DNA of 64,000 bases from Lachnospiraceae bacterium (GTDB lineage Bacteria; Bacillota; Clostridia; Lachnospirales; Lachnospiraceae), in assembly GCA_017626095.1 (NCBI GenBank), contig JAGAJL010000011.1:27250-91249 (forward strand), read 5' to 3'. How positions within the stretch are numbered: position 1 is the stretch's first letter; the number at the start of each line of letters is the position of its first letter. The position numbers were made by a program, and so were the translations under genes. The notes under the pieces are model-generated. The model worked only from the letters and a program-made list of their open reading frames with translations, was not told where the DNA came from and searched no databases. Positions 8,917 through 21,600 of the stretch are shown here, piece by piece.

Positions 8917-9300
8917 CTATATCGTAATTTCAATCAGATTTCCCTCAATAGCCATAATAAGGCTCTCATAATATCCATCACCTGTTATTCGAGGTCCACT
9001 GATGACTTCATATCCATCCTGCTTTAATCCGGCCGTTATTAAATCAACTTTTTCTTTACTGCCTACACTAAATGCAATATGTATAAAACCCGTTCTTTGA
9101 AGTAATTTTTCGCCATCGTCCATATTGGGCTTATTCATAATCTCTAATCTTGCACCATCCTCAAAGGTTAAGAAATATGACTGAAAACCTGTCATTTTGT
9201 TATGGTACCTATGATTGGATACTGCCCCAAAATAATGTTCAAAAAATTCCCTTGCTTTTTCTAAATTCTTTACATACATGGCTACATGTTCAATTCTCAT
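8917..9300 (-). CDS. VOC-family (glyoxalase/bleomycin resistance-like) protein
   Basis: A 127-residue single-domain vicinal-oxygen-chelate protein: it begins MRIEHVAMYVKNLEKAREFF, has RLEIMNKPN and GFIHIAFSVGS, and ends GNLIEITI. Potential metal ligands are His5, Glu (LEI), His (IHIAF) and Glu (LIEI). This arrangement is common in dimeric lactoylglutathione-lyase-like proteins of unknown substrate. AAGGAG is 10 nt upstream of the ATG. It is separated by 39 nt from the MBL gene, and the two are probably co-transcribed. Confidence 0.85.
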   Translation of the reverse strand: MRIEHVAMYVKNLEKAREFFEHYFGAVSNHRYHNKMTGFQSYFLTFEDGARLEIMNKPNMDDGEKLLQRTGFIHIAFSVGSKEKVDLITAGLKQDGYEVISGPRITGDGYYESLIMAIEGNLIEITI

Positions 9301-9339
9301 ATAAATAACTCTCCTTATACTATTTTGTATTCCTCTTTG

Positions 9340-10146
9340 TTAAAATATCAAATCTCCTGAATGGATTTGCTGAAGCTGCTCGCCCATGATATGCTTCATA
9401 ATATCAAAAGCCGTCTGCCCTGTACAATGACCTGTATAAAATACTGTAGGAAGCTTTATAAGCTCATACGCCGTTTCCTTCATATTATTGATTTCATCTT
9501 CTGTATAGTCTGTCCTCTTCATCATATGGAAACCACTTATTACAACATCTGGATAGCCATGATAAATGCTCTCAAATCTGTTTAATATGTTTAAAATGCC
9601 ATTATGGGCACAGCCGGAAATAAGTATTTTCTCTTCCTCATGACAAATCACAAGATACTGCTCATGTAAAAAATAATCCTGAACGAATTTACCGTCAACC
9701 TTCTCCAAAAGAACAAGGTTACTTTTCGGCCAAAGGAGTCTGCCTGTTACTCCTGAAAATAAATGTAATTCATCATCTATCTTATAATCGCCCTCAATAA
9801 GGTGTAACCGTGGCAAATCCATTACATGTTTATCAATCCCAATATATTTGTTTCCATGGAAATATTCTCCTCCCGCAGATTGCTGCATATAAATATTTGC
9901 AATCGGATTCCGGTTGGCAAATTCCATCAACCCTCCTGTATGGTCGTAATGTCCATGGCTAATGATTACCGTATCGACCTTTGCGATATCTACATCCAAC
10001 TTTTTTGCATTTTCCCATGTTAAATCAGATGCTCCTGTATCTACAAGCAAATTGTGACTCTTCGTCTCTATATAAAAACTAAGTCCATGCTCTGCTTTTA
10101 CATTTGACATCCCATTTGTATCTTCCATTAATACTGTTATTTTCAT
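9340..10146 (-). CDS. MBL-fold metallo-hydrolase
   Basis: A 268-residue metallo-beta-lactamase-fold protein. LLVDTGAS, the metal-binding motif VIISHGHYDHTGG (residues ~60-72), LISGCAHNGILNIL and FYTGHCTG are present. This pattern (a late CAHNG and GHCTG) resembles the archaeal-type dihydropterin-linked ribofuranosylaminobenzene phosphate synthase-like subgroup rather than RNase Z or lactamases. It is cytoplasmic, with no signal peptide. The actual substrate is not evident. Confidence 0.85.
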   Translation of the reverse strand: MKITVLMEDTNGMSNVKAEHGLSFYIETKSHNLLVDTGASDLTWENAKKLDVDIAKVDTVIISHGHYDHTGGLMEFANRNPIANIYMQQSAGGEYFHGNKYIGIDKHVMDLPRLHLIEGDYKIDDELHLFSGVTGRLLWPKSNLVLLEKVDGKFVQDYFLHEQYLVICHEEEKILISGCAHNGILNILNRFESIYHGYPDVVISGFHMMKRTDYTEDEINNMKETAYELIKLPTVFYTGHCTGQTAFDIMKHIMGEQLQQIHSGDLIF

Positions 10147-10171
10147 TTTTGTTGCCGCAACGTCCTTCCAA

Positions 10172-12313
10172 TTATTCTTTCTTTAAAAATTCCGTTAACT
10201 CCTCCATCAGCTTTGTCACATCGATTGGTTTCGCAATATGTCCGTTCATCCCGACTGCAAATGCATGCTGTTTATCTTCTTCAAATGCGTTTGCAGTCAT
10301 GGCGATAATCGGAATATCCCTCTGGACCCCCGAAAGTTCACGGATTCTCTCCGTAGCCTGATATCCATTCATATTTGGCATCTGAATGTCCATTAAAATC
10401 AAATCATAATATCCCGGCTCCGCTTTCTGAAGCATATCAACACAAATGACACCGTCTTTTGCATGTTCCACTTCAAATCCAACTTCCTCCAGAATTTCCG
10501 TTGCAATCTCCGCATTGAGTTCATTATCTTCTGCAAGAAGAAGCCTTTTTCCCGTAAACTCATTGATGGCAAATTCCGCCGCCGATTCATAAGCTCTCTC
10601 CATACCTTCCTTATCTGCAATCCTGAACGAGAGCATTACCGTAAACCGGGTACCTTTGCCGACCTTACTCTCCACGGTAATAGAGCCGCCCATAATATCC
10701 ACAAGCTTTTTGGCTATCGGCATTCCAAGCCCTGTTCCGCCGATTTTACTTTGTGTGGTATTTCTTTCTCTTGTAAACTCATCAAAAATATAAGGCAGGA
10801 ACTCTTCCGATATACCAATACCGGTATCCTCAATCTCTGTTTTGTATGTAGCACATCCCTCTTTATCGGAAGGCATTTCCTGCAACCTCATTGTAATGGT
10901 TCCGCCCTCCGGCGTATATTTTACCGCATTGCTTATGAGATTAAAAAATACTTCCTGAACCTTTGTAGAATCACACCAGACATAGGAATGTTCCACATTG
11001 ATTTCTCGGTTAAACTTCAAGTTTTTCCGGTCAATTTCTTCTCTGAAAACAGACGTTAGTGTGTTATTAAATTGTTCCACGCTCCAGATTGACTCATCAA
11101 CAATCATCTCTCCGCTTTCAATGCGGGCCATTTCCAATATATTATTTATAAGTTCCAGAAGATACTCGCCCGATGCTTTTATCTTCGCAATATAATCATC
11201 CCGTTTCGGGGCATTGTTGACATGCTTTTCCAATAAATCTGTAAAGCCGATAATCGCATTCATCGGTGTTCGGATATCATGGGACATATTTGCAAGAAAT
11301 ACTGATTTTGCTTCATTTGCAGCATTTGCCTGTTCCAATGCCTTTTTCATCTGTTCCTGATGTTCCTTTTCCCTTACCCGTTCCTTCCGTGACATGAAGT
11401 TCAAAATGATAACAATTACCGTTGATGCAAACAGCAGATAAACGAACACAATCAGAGAGCCAAGATAAGTTCCACTGTATACATCTTTTCTTGTCTGACA
11501 AACACCAATCTCATAATTTCCACAGATTTTGAAAGACGCCAGATAAGTAACTCCTTCTATATCCGTTTGAAAATGGGAAGCCTTAATTTCAGATAAAGCG
11601 GAACGTTCAATACCTATTTTTTGCAAATTTTTCCCCTGATATCTGCCCTGTGTACATTCAACAATTTCTCCGGTTGAATGATCCGCAACGAAATAAATAT
11701 TATTATTAGTCGGAATTTCTAACAGAATGTTAGAAATCTTATTTCTTTCTATCTGCTCCAACAGCCTGGTAGGCGTAAGTCCTATCTGAACAAGACCTTT
11801 CCTGTCCTCTCGCCACACAAGTGCATACATCATCTGCTTTCCCTCTGCCGTATTCGGTGTGACATCCTGACAGAGAGAAAGATTATAATCCGTAAGCATT
11901 GGCTTAAAAAAGCTCATCTGTTCGCCCGAATCAAAATTGTAACCATAGTATTCAGGGTTTGTACCTGCATAAATGGAACCGTCCGTATCAAAAAGGTGAA
12001 TCTCATCCACCTCCAACAGCTCTGCAATCTTTTTCAGTTCCTGTACGTTCTGCTCGGAAATATTGCTGTTTTCAATGATATAGGAACACGCCTGCGCCCG
12101 AATGATATAATCATCCTTTAAGGAATCCCTTAGATTGCTTTCTCCCTCATCATTTCTTATCAGAATTTCTTTTATCTGATTAATCGAAATATCCGCAGAC
12201 TGGTAAAAATGTTTCCTGCTTGAAGATAATTGCATCATGCCCTGTAACACAAGAAGCAATATCATAAACAGCGACACAACTCCTATTACTCTACTCATAA
12301 ATAATTTTTTCAT
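10172..12313 (-). CDS. Hybrid sensor histidine kinase/response regulator
   Basis: A 713-residue membrane kinase. TM1 is at ~8-30, an extracytoplasmic Cache-like sensor at ~40-270 ([19 protein letters not shown]) and TM2 at ~283-306. HisKA carries the phospho-acceptor His345 in [20 protein letters not shown] HATPase_c follows (N, G1 and G2 boxes: [24 protein letters not shown]), then one receiver with [14 protein letters not shown] (~residue 625). No output domain is visible. ATG 12313 was chosen because GGGGAG is 7 nt upstream. It overlaps the stop of a GNAT remnant. Confidence 0.93.
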   Translation of the reverse strand: MKKLFMSRVIGVVSLFMILLLVLQGMMQLSSSRKHFYQSADISINQIKEILIRNDEGESNLRDSLKDDYIIRAQACSYIIENSNISEQNVQELKKIAELLEVDEIHLFDTDGSIYAGTNPEYYGYNFDSGEQMSFFKPMLTDYNLSLCQDVTPNTAEGKQMMYALVWREDRKGLVQIGLTPTRLLEQIERNKISNILLEIPTNNNIYFVADHSTGEIVECTQGRYQGKNLQKIGIERSALSEIKASHFQTDIEGVTYLASFKICGNYEIGVCQTRKDVYSGTYLGSLIVFVYLLFASTVIVIILNFMSRKERVREKEHQEQMKKALEQANAANEAKSVFLANMSHDIRTPMNAIIGFTDLLEKHVNNAPKRDDYIAKIKASGEYLLELINNILEMARIESGEMIVDESIWSVEQFNNTLTSVFREEIDRKNLKFNREINVEHSYVWCDSTKVQEVFFNLISNAVKYTPEGGTITMRLQEMPSDKEGCATYKTEIEDTGIGISEEFLPYIFDEFTRERNTTQSKIGGTGLGMPIAKKLVDIMGGSITVESKVGKGTRFTVMLSFRIADKEGMERAYESAAEFAINEFTGKRLLLAEDNELNAEIATEILEEVGFEVEHAKDGVICVDMLQKAEPGYYDLILMDIQMPNMNGYQATERIRELSGVQRDIPIIAMTANAFEEDKQHAFAVGMNGHIAKPIDVTKLMEELTEFLKKE

Positions 12314-12513
12314 ATGTTCTCCCCTTTTTCCCTCTGCTGCCAAGCTAACTGAGCCATATCAGAAGCTGTAATCTGTACCGTACCACAACCATATTCTCTT
12401 GCTTCATTAACAACTCTTGATAATAATTCTTTTGCACCTTCTTCCCGTAACTGATTGATTCTCATATCAATAAAGGTGTCTAAATCTTGCTTGGTTAATT
12501 TTCTATATTCTAG
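12310..12513 (-). pseudogene. Collapsed GNAT acetyltransferase remnant
   Basis: In one open frame, CTAGAATATAGAAAATTAACC encodes the usual GNAT N-terminus but with CTA in place of ATG. It continues KQDLDTFIDMRINQLREEGA and then jumps directly to KELLSRVVNEAREYGCG, which in full GNATs follows the acetyl-CoA loop about 70 residues later. The tail after TASDM is also foreign to GNATs. The loss is in frame, leaving a 67-codon ORF that ends on the start of the kinase gene. It is unlikely to be functional. Confidence 0.6.
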
Positions 12514-12593
12514 TGATATCTTTGTTTTCTCCTATGCCCGAATCATAACACATGGAAATTCTATTTGCAATTCCACTCTTTCATCAGGAAAGC

Positions 12594-12635
12594 AAAAAAC
12601 CGGGAAGGGAAAATCATCTCCCCTCCCGGTCTTTT
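12594..12635 (-). terminator. Rho-independent terminator of the giant surface-protein gene
   Basis: Read on the minus strand, a 12-bp GC-rich stem (ACCGGGAGGGGA pairing with TTCCC and TCCCGGT) is followed by TTTTTTG. It starts just after the TAA stop at 12637. Confidence 0.85.
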
Positions 12636-12636
12636 C

Positions 12637-15600
12637 TTATCTGACTGTTACTTTTACTTTTACGTATGCACCACTATATGCCGTAACATAAACGTAACAG
12701 GTTCCCTTTCCTTTTGCTTTGATTACACCGTTTTTGGTAACCGTCGCAATCTTTTTATTCGTAGTCTTAAAGGTCACTCCCTCCATGTGATAAGAAAGCT
12801 TCTTCCGCTTGTTTTCATATACCAGCTTCACGGACAGCTTCTTCTGCTTTCCCTTTTTCAGTGACAGTTTTGATGTCGTCCTGACAGCTTTCACATTCGT
12901 GTTTTTTGTCGGTACTGCCAGATGAATTGTGTTCGACCGATTGCAGTATTGCTTCTTTCCATCCACCAGTTTGTATGCAAGCACGTAATACTTATAATCT
13001 GTGTTCGCTTTCTTCTTCGTATCAGTCCATTTCTGTACTGTATTTGATTTAACGGTCTTAACCTTAACGCATTTTCCACTGCATTTTCCACGGTAGATCT
13101 CATACCCTGAAGCACCCGGCACCCGGCTCCATGTCAATATGATCTTCTTTGTACCGGTTCTGCCTTTAAGACGGAAATCCACGTTTTTCATCGGAAGATC
13201 CTGCGTCTTTACATTCGTATACGTCTTTCCGTTAAATTGAACCTTCGCCGTATAGGTAATCGTATCCTTTCCGGTTTTTGAAGTCACGCTGCATGAAAGC
13301 TTCTTCACATTTCCGCAGCCATTCTTGCACGTGAACGTCGCTGTTGCCGATTTAGTTCCTTTCCATGTAAATACCGGATTAGCGTAGCTGTGCGGAATTG
13401 TCTCTTTCTTCGTATCAGTCCAGACCTTTCCATCGAATTTGGCTGTCGCTGTGTATGTGATTTCATCACCCTTCTGCTTCTTATCCACAGAACATGAAAT
13501 CTTCTTCACATCTCCACAGCCATTCTCACACGTGAATGCCGCTGTCGCCGAACCGGTTCCTTCCCATGTAAATACCGGGTCTCCATAGCTGTGCCCGTTT
13601 TGCATATCCTTTTCCAGGATGACGTCTCCTTCTGTCAGCGGTTTTCTTCCTTCCGCATCCTGAAACAGCTCTTTACAATCTTCTTTCCGGCACTGCCAGT
13701 ATTCAATATTTCCCTCTTCTATACAGGTCGCTTTCTTCGCTTCCACTTTTTCAAGCTCATGCGCTTCCACATTCACCGCAATCTCTCCGGTGACCTTGCG
13801 AACCGTAATCGTATAGCTGTTATCCTTATTCTTTGTTACAGTCAACTCCTCGCATCCCTGCGGTCCGCCTGCTGACTCATCTGCCAGTCTGCCTGCGATA
13901 CAGTCGTAACCGTTGACCGTAAGACTGCTCATGGCATTATAACCATTCTCCTCATCCAGTGCCACCCGGAATGTCAATGTTCCATCTTCCCGGATTTCGT
14001 TCTCAGGGGTCGTATCTGATGGTGTACGCTCAACATCTGTAATCTGATAGCCTGCGCCATCCACCGGGATTGCATACCCTTTGTATGCCGTATAGGACAC
14101 ATATACTGTTGTATTCTCGGTCATTTCGTCAATTACCAGAACATTCGAGCAATTATCTGCAACCGTTTCGCCGTTGACTGTCCATGCTTTTACCATCTGG
14201 TTATTCTGCGGCTCTGCGGTAAATACAAGTCTGCTGCCGCCGGTAACTGTCGTCGTCTGACCGCTCTCTAAAATCACAGCTTCTCCATCCGCGGTCGCTG
14301 AAAGACTGCCGCCCGTATTTCCTTCCACCGCATAGGACAGTTCAAACTGCAGTGCAGCCGCAAAGACTGCCTCAACGGTCATATCTGTCCGAATATCTGT
14401 TGCGTTAAACTCCATACGGTCCTTGCTGACGCCTTCGGTTACTACTACATCATTAACCTTCCATTCCTTCACGGTCCAATAATCCTCTGCCGCTGCTGTA
14501 AATGTCAAATTGCCACCGTAAGGAACCTGATAGCTTTCCTCCGATTTTCCATCCATGGTCACGGCTCCCTTTCCGGTCTTTTTCACCGTTACCGTGTACG
14601 TATCCGGAATCATCGTGACAGAAACCTTCGTTTCACTCGTAATCGTCACTTTGTGTGTATTTTCCTGACTGTCGATGGTCTCTCCGTTTACAATCCAGCT
14701 TCCAACCATCCAGCCGTCCTCCGGCGCCACCGTAAAGGTTACCACCGTATTACCCTTCACTTCGCTACCGCTTGGAAGAGACACAGCTCCTGCCTTTGCA
14801 GACAGTGTTCCGTGTTCCTCCGGCTGCTCATATGTCACCTGATAAGGTGCTTCTGTAAATATCGCCTGAATCTTGAAGGTGCTTATCTCCGGACTTGAGG
14901 CTTTCCCATTCGGAACAGTCCAGACAAATGTATCATCCAAAATCGTACCACTTTCCTCTGTCACCTTACTTCCATTCACTGTCCAATAATCCAGAATCAT
15001 ACCTGCATCCGGCTTTGCCGTAAAGGTTACCTCTGTTCCGCCACGAATCTGTGCACCATTGCCGTCATAGTCGTTTGCCTTTACTGCTCCGCCCTGGCCG
15101 CTCCATGTGACAGAATATTCTATCTGATGGAAGAATACCTTGACATCCGCACCTGTGCTGCCCGCATTGCCATCATAGGTGTATGTGGTGCCTGTATATA
15201 TATTGTCACCATCTTTTACAGTCTCATCATTCACCGTCCATTTTTCCACTTCATATCCGGTGTCCGCCTCAGCAGTAATCACTACCGACGCATACTCACC
15301 GAGCGTAAATCCGTTTTCAATGTTCGGAAGCTGCTCGATGGTTCCAACCTTTGCACTTACAATCTTTCCGTTCTCTCCCGCCTGAATGGTCATCTTATTT
15401 CCACGCGGTACGAACTGTACCGTGACATTTGTTGCCTCCTGCACATCGGAAATGGACAGCGTATTCTCTGTAACCGTCACGCCGGACTGCTTCTGCACCA
15501 CGCCGTTGACTATCCATTCTTTTACCCGGTAATTTTCATCCGGCTTCGCTGTAAAGGTAACTACTGAGCCACCATAGACCAAATCGCCGGAATTCAAAGA

Positions 15601-18600
15601 ATCAATTTTATATATCTCCATTCCCTTTCGGTCTGCTGATGCCGTAAGTGTTCCGTTTGGCTTTGCTGAGGTGTATATGACAGAATAGTCTACTGCGTGT
15701 TGTGCGATAGCCTTATAAGTTACCTCAATCGTCTGATCGGCTGTAATCTCTGCAAGTTCATAGCACTTTGTATCGGTTGTCTCTCCGTTTGCATCCGTAT
15801 AGATTGCTGCAACGACCTCGCCATTTACCTTGAGTTCATCTATCTCAAAGCCCTTATCCGGTGTAAAGGTCATAAAAATGTCTGTTCCCGGTTCAACAAA
15901 GTCTCCGCTTGCCACCACCTTTGCAGCATCCGCCGCATCCGTTACCCGGATGGTTCCATTTTCCGGCTTTTCATAAGTCACAACCGGCTTTCCTGCAATG
16001 TCAACCGTTACCGTCATATTCTGTGTGAGAGATGCAAGAAATGCCTTCGTAGGATCATCCGCATCCGCAGACACTTCATCACTCCATGCTTTCACATAAT
16101 AGTTCTCACCAAGTGTCAGTACAAAGTTTACCGGAATATATGCCGATACCATTTCATCGTCTGTAATCTTACGTCCATTGCTCTCTGCCGTAAGCTCTGC
16201 AATGGCTGTATCGGTGACCTCCACACCATTTAACCTTACTTTATAATTCAATCTATATTGCTGGGCAGTTGCCACAATAGCACGCACTCTTGTATCTTCG
16301 CTTATATTGTAAAGGGTCATGCTCTCCTGTCCGCCGGAACCTGCTATCGTTTCATAGGTGTTTCCGCCGTCGGTACTGATGCGCCACTCCTTTACCATAT
16401 TGTTACTTGGCTCGGTTACCAATGCCGTAAAGGTCAGAGATATTCCCTCCGGAAGCTTCTTCGAAAGATCAACGGAATTCTCCGTTCCGGCATAAACTGT
16501 CGTAATCCTTCCAAGGGATGCATCCGCTTCGCCATTTTCTGCTCCTACATCTGCAGATACCGTATAGTTCCCTGTCTGTTTCCTGAAAGCTACGGCAACT
16601 GTCTTCGCCTCACGAATATCTTTCAATGTCAGTGTTGTTTCCCGATAGGTCTCATCGGTGCCATCCCAGCACCAGGTCTTTTGATTCACGGTCCAGTGAT
16701 CAATGATATAGCCGTTCTCCGGCTTCGCCGTAAAGGTTACTGACGAGCCATTGTTTACCCTTGCACCGCTTTCCAATGTATGACCTGCCGCATTTACTGC
16801 CGTGATGGAGCCGTTTACACCGGCACTGTATGTAATCGTTTTCGATACGCTGATGAACTCCACATCAATCTGCAGGCTCTTTTCTCCACCGACCGTCTGT
16901 ACATGCTTATCGGTATTGAAGCGCTCGATTCGCAACTGTGTTCCACTGTCGTTCAATTCCATACCCTCCGGAAGGTTATCCTGTCCCGGCTGATATTTGG
17001 TTCCGTTAATCGTCCATGTGCCAACGGCATAACCGTCCTTCGGTCTTGCAAGGAACGTAAGCCGCGTACCCGCGGTCTTGCTGACACCGCTTTCCATCGG
17101 ATAATTATTGTCCGAATACTGTCCGGTCAGCGTACCATTCTCTCCACAGGTAAACCGAATTTTTGCACTTCCCGGCTTCTTGATAAAGCTATCGCTTAAA
17201 AGAGTCGCAGAAAAGTTGTTCCGGAAGGTGTTTACCTTCTCCCCGCTGTCCTTATAACTGAGCGTTACCATATAACGTCCGGAAGCCGCATCACGATCCT
17301 GCAAATCAAAATACTCACAGTTGATATCAAAGATCTCTTTTAATTTCTCTGATTCCAGCTCCTCATTTTCTAAATCTGCCACAATTTCCACTTCCGATTC
17401 ATTTTCCGGTATCGTATTTACCTGCCATACTGGAGAAATACTCACGGATACCTTTTTTACCTCCAAGGTTGCTGTCGCTACCTTATCGGAAGGTATAAGC
17501 TGCTCTACTGTGATGTCCGAGCTTCCGTCAGCGGTCTCCGGCTTCGGATACGCAGCAAAAATATATTTTCCTCCAGCCTCGGTCTTCCATGTCGAATCTT
17601 TTAGAACAGTCTCTTTTCCATCCGATGCTCTTTTCGTAAAAACAAATGCCGTGTTGTCAGAATTTTTCCACTCTTTCTCTGTGTCAGCAGCATCCAGGGT
17701 TCTCTCCTGCAGTACGAGACTGATAATATCTCCGTAACTCACCGTACCGGCAGTATCCTCTCCATTTTTCAGAATCGCCAGACGGTATTCTGTAGTCTCT
17801 TTTGCATAGGTCCCCGCCGCATCATAATACTTCGTTGTAGTCTCTGACCTCTGATAGCCGCCGCTCTGGCGCACCACTCCCTGCATCTTATAAAGTGCTC
17901 TTGTAGAAGCACACCAGCTTATAGATGCCTTTCCGTCATTTCCGACTGTGCCCGTCAGGTTTTGCACCGTTCCGGTCTCCGTATTCGTTATATAGAAATC
18001 CACTACCGCACCTTTTGCCGCCGTACCATCTGCAGCATCCTTTACGGTCGCCGTCAGTGTCAGGAATGTGCCCCTGGCAGTCTGCCAGATTGGAACCTCT
18101 ATTGTTTCTTCTTTCTTCTCTGTCACAGCAACCAGTCCACCCGAATTAAAATCCGTCAAAATGGTTTCGCCTGCCATATATACGTTCTCATGGCTCACCT
18201 GCATCAGCGTCACTGTGTAAGAATCCACACTTTTATCCAGCTTCGTGTACAGGTAATCTGACTCTTCCATATAGACTTTGTTTTCTTCGGTAGATTCCGA
18301 TGTATCCTCCTCTGTCCACGTCTCACCGCGGCCCAGTATTACCATACTGTCGTCCATATAATATATATCATAAAATTCACTTGTCTTATCAGCAGTCAGA
18401 GTCACCTCTGCACCCACAGAGCCATTCTCTCCGTAGGTATAATATTTGCTGCCGTTTCTCCAGTAATACGTAATATCTGTTGCAGATTGAAGGCGTGTGT
18501 CTACTGCATCCGGTGCGTCGCTGATTAAATCTCTTGTCTGTCCTTTCACCTCTGCCATCAGATAATACATCTTAGAAGAACCTTCTATGGTATTGCTTAT

Positions 18601-21600
18601 CTGTTCATCACCATTTAAGTTATCCGGAAGTCCTGTCACAGCCTGATTCGTATCATCCTTCCATGTCACAGTCTCAGTCTCTGTGACTTCTTCCCCTACT
18701 GTATATTCATCGCCGTTTTTTGCCAGCTGATAATAGATTCGTTTCCCTTTTTCATCCAGCCCGACTCCGTAATAGTCTGTCCTTGTTAATTCCCCCGCAT
18801 CCGTAGTTACATCATATTGATATACTGTAAGCTCAGGTCTGCCCATATCGGTATCAGCCGGAATTACAACCTCCTCTGTTACCAGCTGGGTTGTAGTTGT
18901 CGTTCCATTCTGCTTCTGATAATCGGATTTACCCTTGTATGGATCTGCAAGTGTTCCACCACCCGTATTATCATGCCCTGTTACCGCAAGCTCCGCATCC
19001 ACGCCTATTTCACCCACGTGAAGAGTTGCCGCATCACTATAATACTGTATCAGTGAAGCAGAACCTGCATAGCCCACCTTGAATACACAACGGTACTGAC
19101 TGCCATTATCCTCCGTTTTCACGTCGGTTACCCGCAGGGTACTGCTTTTCGCTCCGCTTATATCTTCCCAGCTTCCTCCTGTCACTTTCTTCTGCCACTG
19201 GAAATTTGTTGCCTGGTATACATCTGATACAACAGCAATATTAGACTTGAAGACTGCGTCTGTCCCCGGCTTCACGCTACAATCCTTTGGAGAAGTAATC
19301 TCTACAGAGGCAAGCCCCTCCGGAAGTGTCGTCACGGTAACCTCCTCACTCATGACAGATTCGCCCCGATTCTCTCCGAATTCGCTGTAAGCACTAACCG
19401 CATATGTATAAGAAGTGTTTGGAACCAGCTTTGACAAACCAAACTGATTTTCCGTACCGTCCACCACACCAATCTGTATCTTGGAGCCGTCCGGATAGAT
19501 TTGGTAAATCCGATATTCCTCCGGATTCCTACCACCAAATTCCCAGCTGAGCTCCGCTGTCGTAGATGTGATGTGATCCGCTCTGATATTCGTCGGCGGC
19601 GTCGGTGGCGCCGTCACATTCGTTAACACATACCCGAGAACCGGAATTTCTGTATCGTCCAACTTCGTCTTCCAGTGTGCAAACCGCCATGTAAAGTCAT
19701 AACCGTCCACCTTCTTTCCGGTCACTGCACCGGACTTGGAAATACTGCTCATATTGATAGTAGAATTTCCGCTGCTGGTGACATAGCCTGCCCCACCTCC
19801 AATCTTCGTTCCAAAAACGATTCCATAGGCGCTGAAGGATGCACTCATCTCATAGGAAAATGCACTTTCCTGCTCCTGACTGTAAGTAAAACCCTGGCTG
19901 ATTGTTCCTCCGCCGTTATAAGAGGCGCTCTGAGTGCTGGTTATCGCGTCCGTTAATCCTGCAGTGCTATTCCGATATGAAAATGGATTTCCCGGATCGG
20001 ACAATGTGACGCCCTCCACGATTTCAGAAAGGCCATACTGTCCCGCAACACGATTGTACTCCTCCACGGAAATCATACTCGTTAAAAGTGTTCCCTCCTT
20101 TGCAAGCACAAGGTCCGCATTACTGTTCTTTACCTCATAACGCCACACCGTCACCGGTCTCCGATATACAAGCACCATGTTTTCTCCGGTGTCATTGGAG
20201 TAATTCAACTCATACTCTATGGCGGTGCTCTCCGATGTCTCCCATGTAAAACTATTCTCAACTGTAGCCTCAAAACCTGCGCCGTTAGCAAAGCCTGCGG
20301 TCAAATCATCAACCTGATATTCAAAGCCTACTGTAATCTCCGTGGACAGTCCGTTGGATGTGGTCACACTTGTCCCAGAACCTTCAGATTTTCCGTAGGC
20401 CGTCTCGCTGTTCCCGGTGTCTCCTCCGTCCACCTCCTTGAAATACGGCGCTGCCTCCAGAAGTGCAAGAACCTCCGGCTCCGTATAGGTCAAAGAAGCG
20501 TCCTTGACCCGCGCAATTGTACTGTCATTATCTATATCCAACGGGCATAAAGAGACATAAGCATTACCAATCTGCTTAATTACATAATCCGTACTACTAC
20601 AACTCCAATTCCCGCTACCGTTCTTCTGATAAGTATAAATTTTGAAGAAATAATCATTTCTACTGTCTCTCTTTTGACATGTTGTAAAAATGGCCTGCTC
20701 CCTGCCCTCCACGTTGCCGTCGAAGTTGCCGCTGACTGCATCCTGTACGATATTGTTGGAAATGACACAACCACCGATTCCATTGTCATTGTCATTAAAA
20801 TAACTGTCACGGTAAACCTTATCCAGCGTTGCGCCGCTTTCTTTTAGCTCATATACCGTATCGGAAATCAGCACAGAAGCCTTCTTTCCTGCACCATCTG
20901 CCTCAAAGATTGTTACCGGAAGAAGACTGTGCACATCGTCCCCTTCCTTGTGACCGCCCTCCGTAAACTCACTGACTGCATTACCCGAGAGTGCCTGGTT
21001 CATACCCGCCTCATAGCTGCCGACCGTCGTCCCATACTCTGTTTTGGTCGCTCCTATGCATCGGGTAACATAGCTTCCGATGGCATCCGTCATGTTATCG
21101 CCATCACTTCCATGCTTATCAATCCAACCGGCCGTGAAAATCTCCGGATAATCCGTACCTGTAATGGATACGATGAGATTTCCCACATCAGAAGATGCCC
21201 ACCGGAGCCTCTTCGCATTATTGTAACCGCCGGTGTAGCCTGATGTCTCCAGACGGAACGACTGCTTCCATGCATATTTTGCTGCACCGCTGTCATCCTG
21301 TCCCTGATTCACATAATCATAGATAAACATCTGAGAATGACGCCTTTTTACATCGTTCGCCGAGCAGTTGTTCATTCCGGCGGTAATAATCAGCTCATCC
21401 ACATTGTCATTGTCCGTATCCGCTGTAAGAAGCTGCACCACCGGGGCGTTTTTTCGTACCTTTCCGTCGTCTTTGTTATCCCGGGATGCATCCTTCACAC
21501 CAAGAAGGCTGTATACCTTGCAGAATTCTCCTTTGTATGCAATCTGTCCGGATTCATCTACTGTATACTCCCAAATTCCCGGATACTTGCCCTCCTTCTC

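Noticed and set aside
15697-17199. Several 130-180-codon plus-strand ORFs in the repeat part of the giant gene
   Set aside because: They follow the InlB repeat periodicity on the wrong strand and have unusual Cys/Ile composition, so they are shadows.
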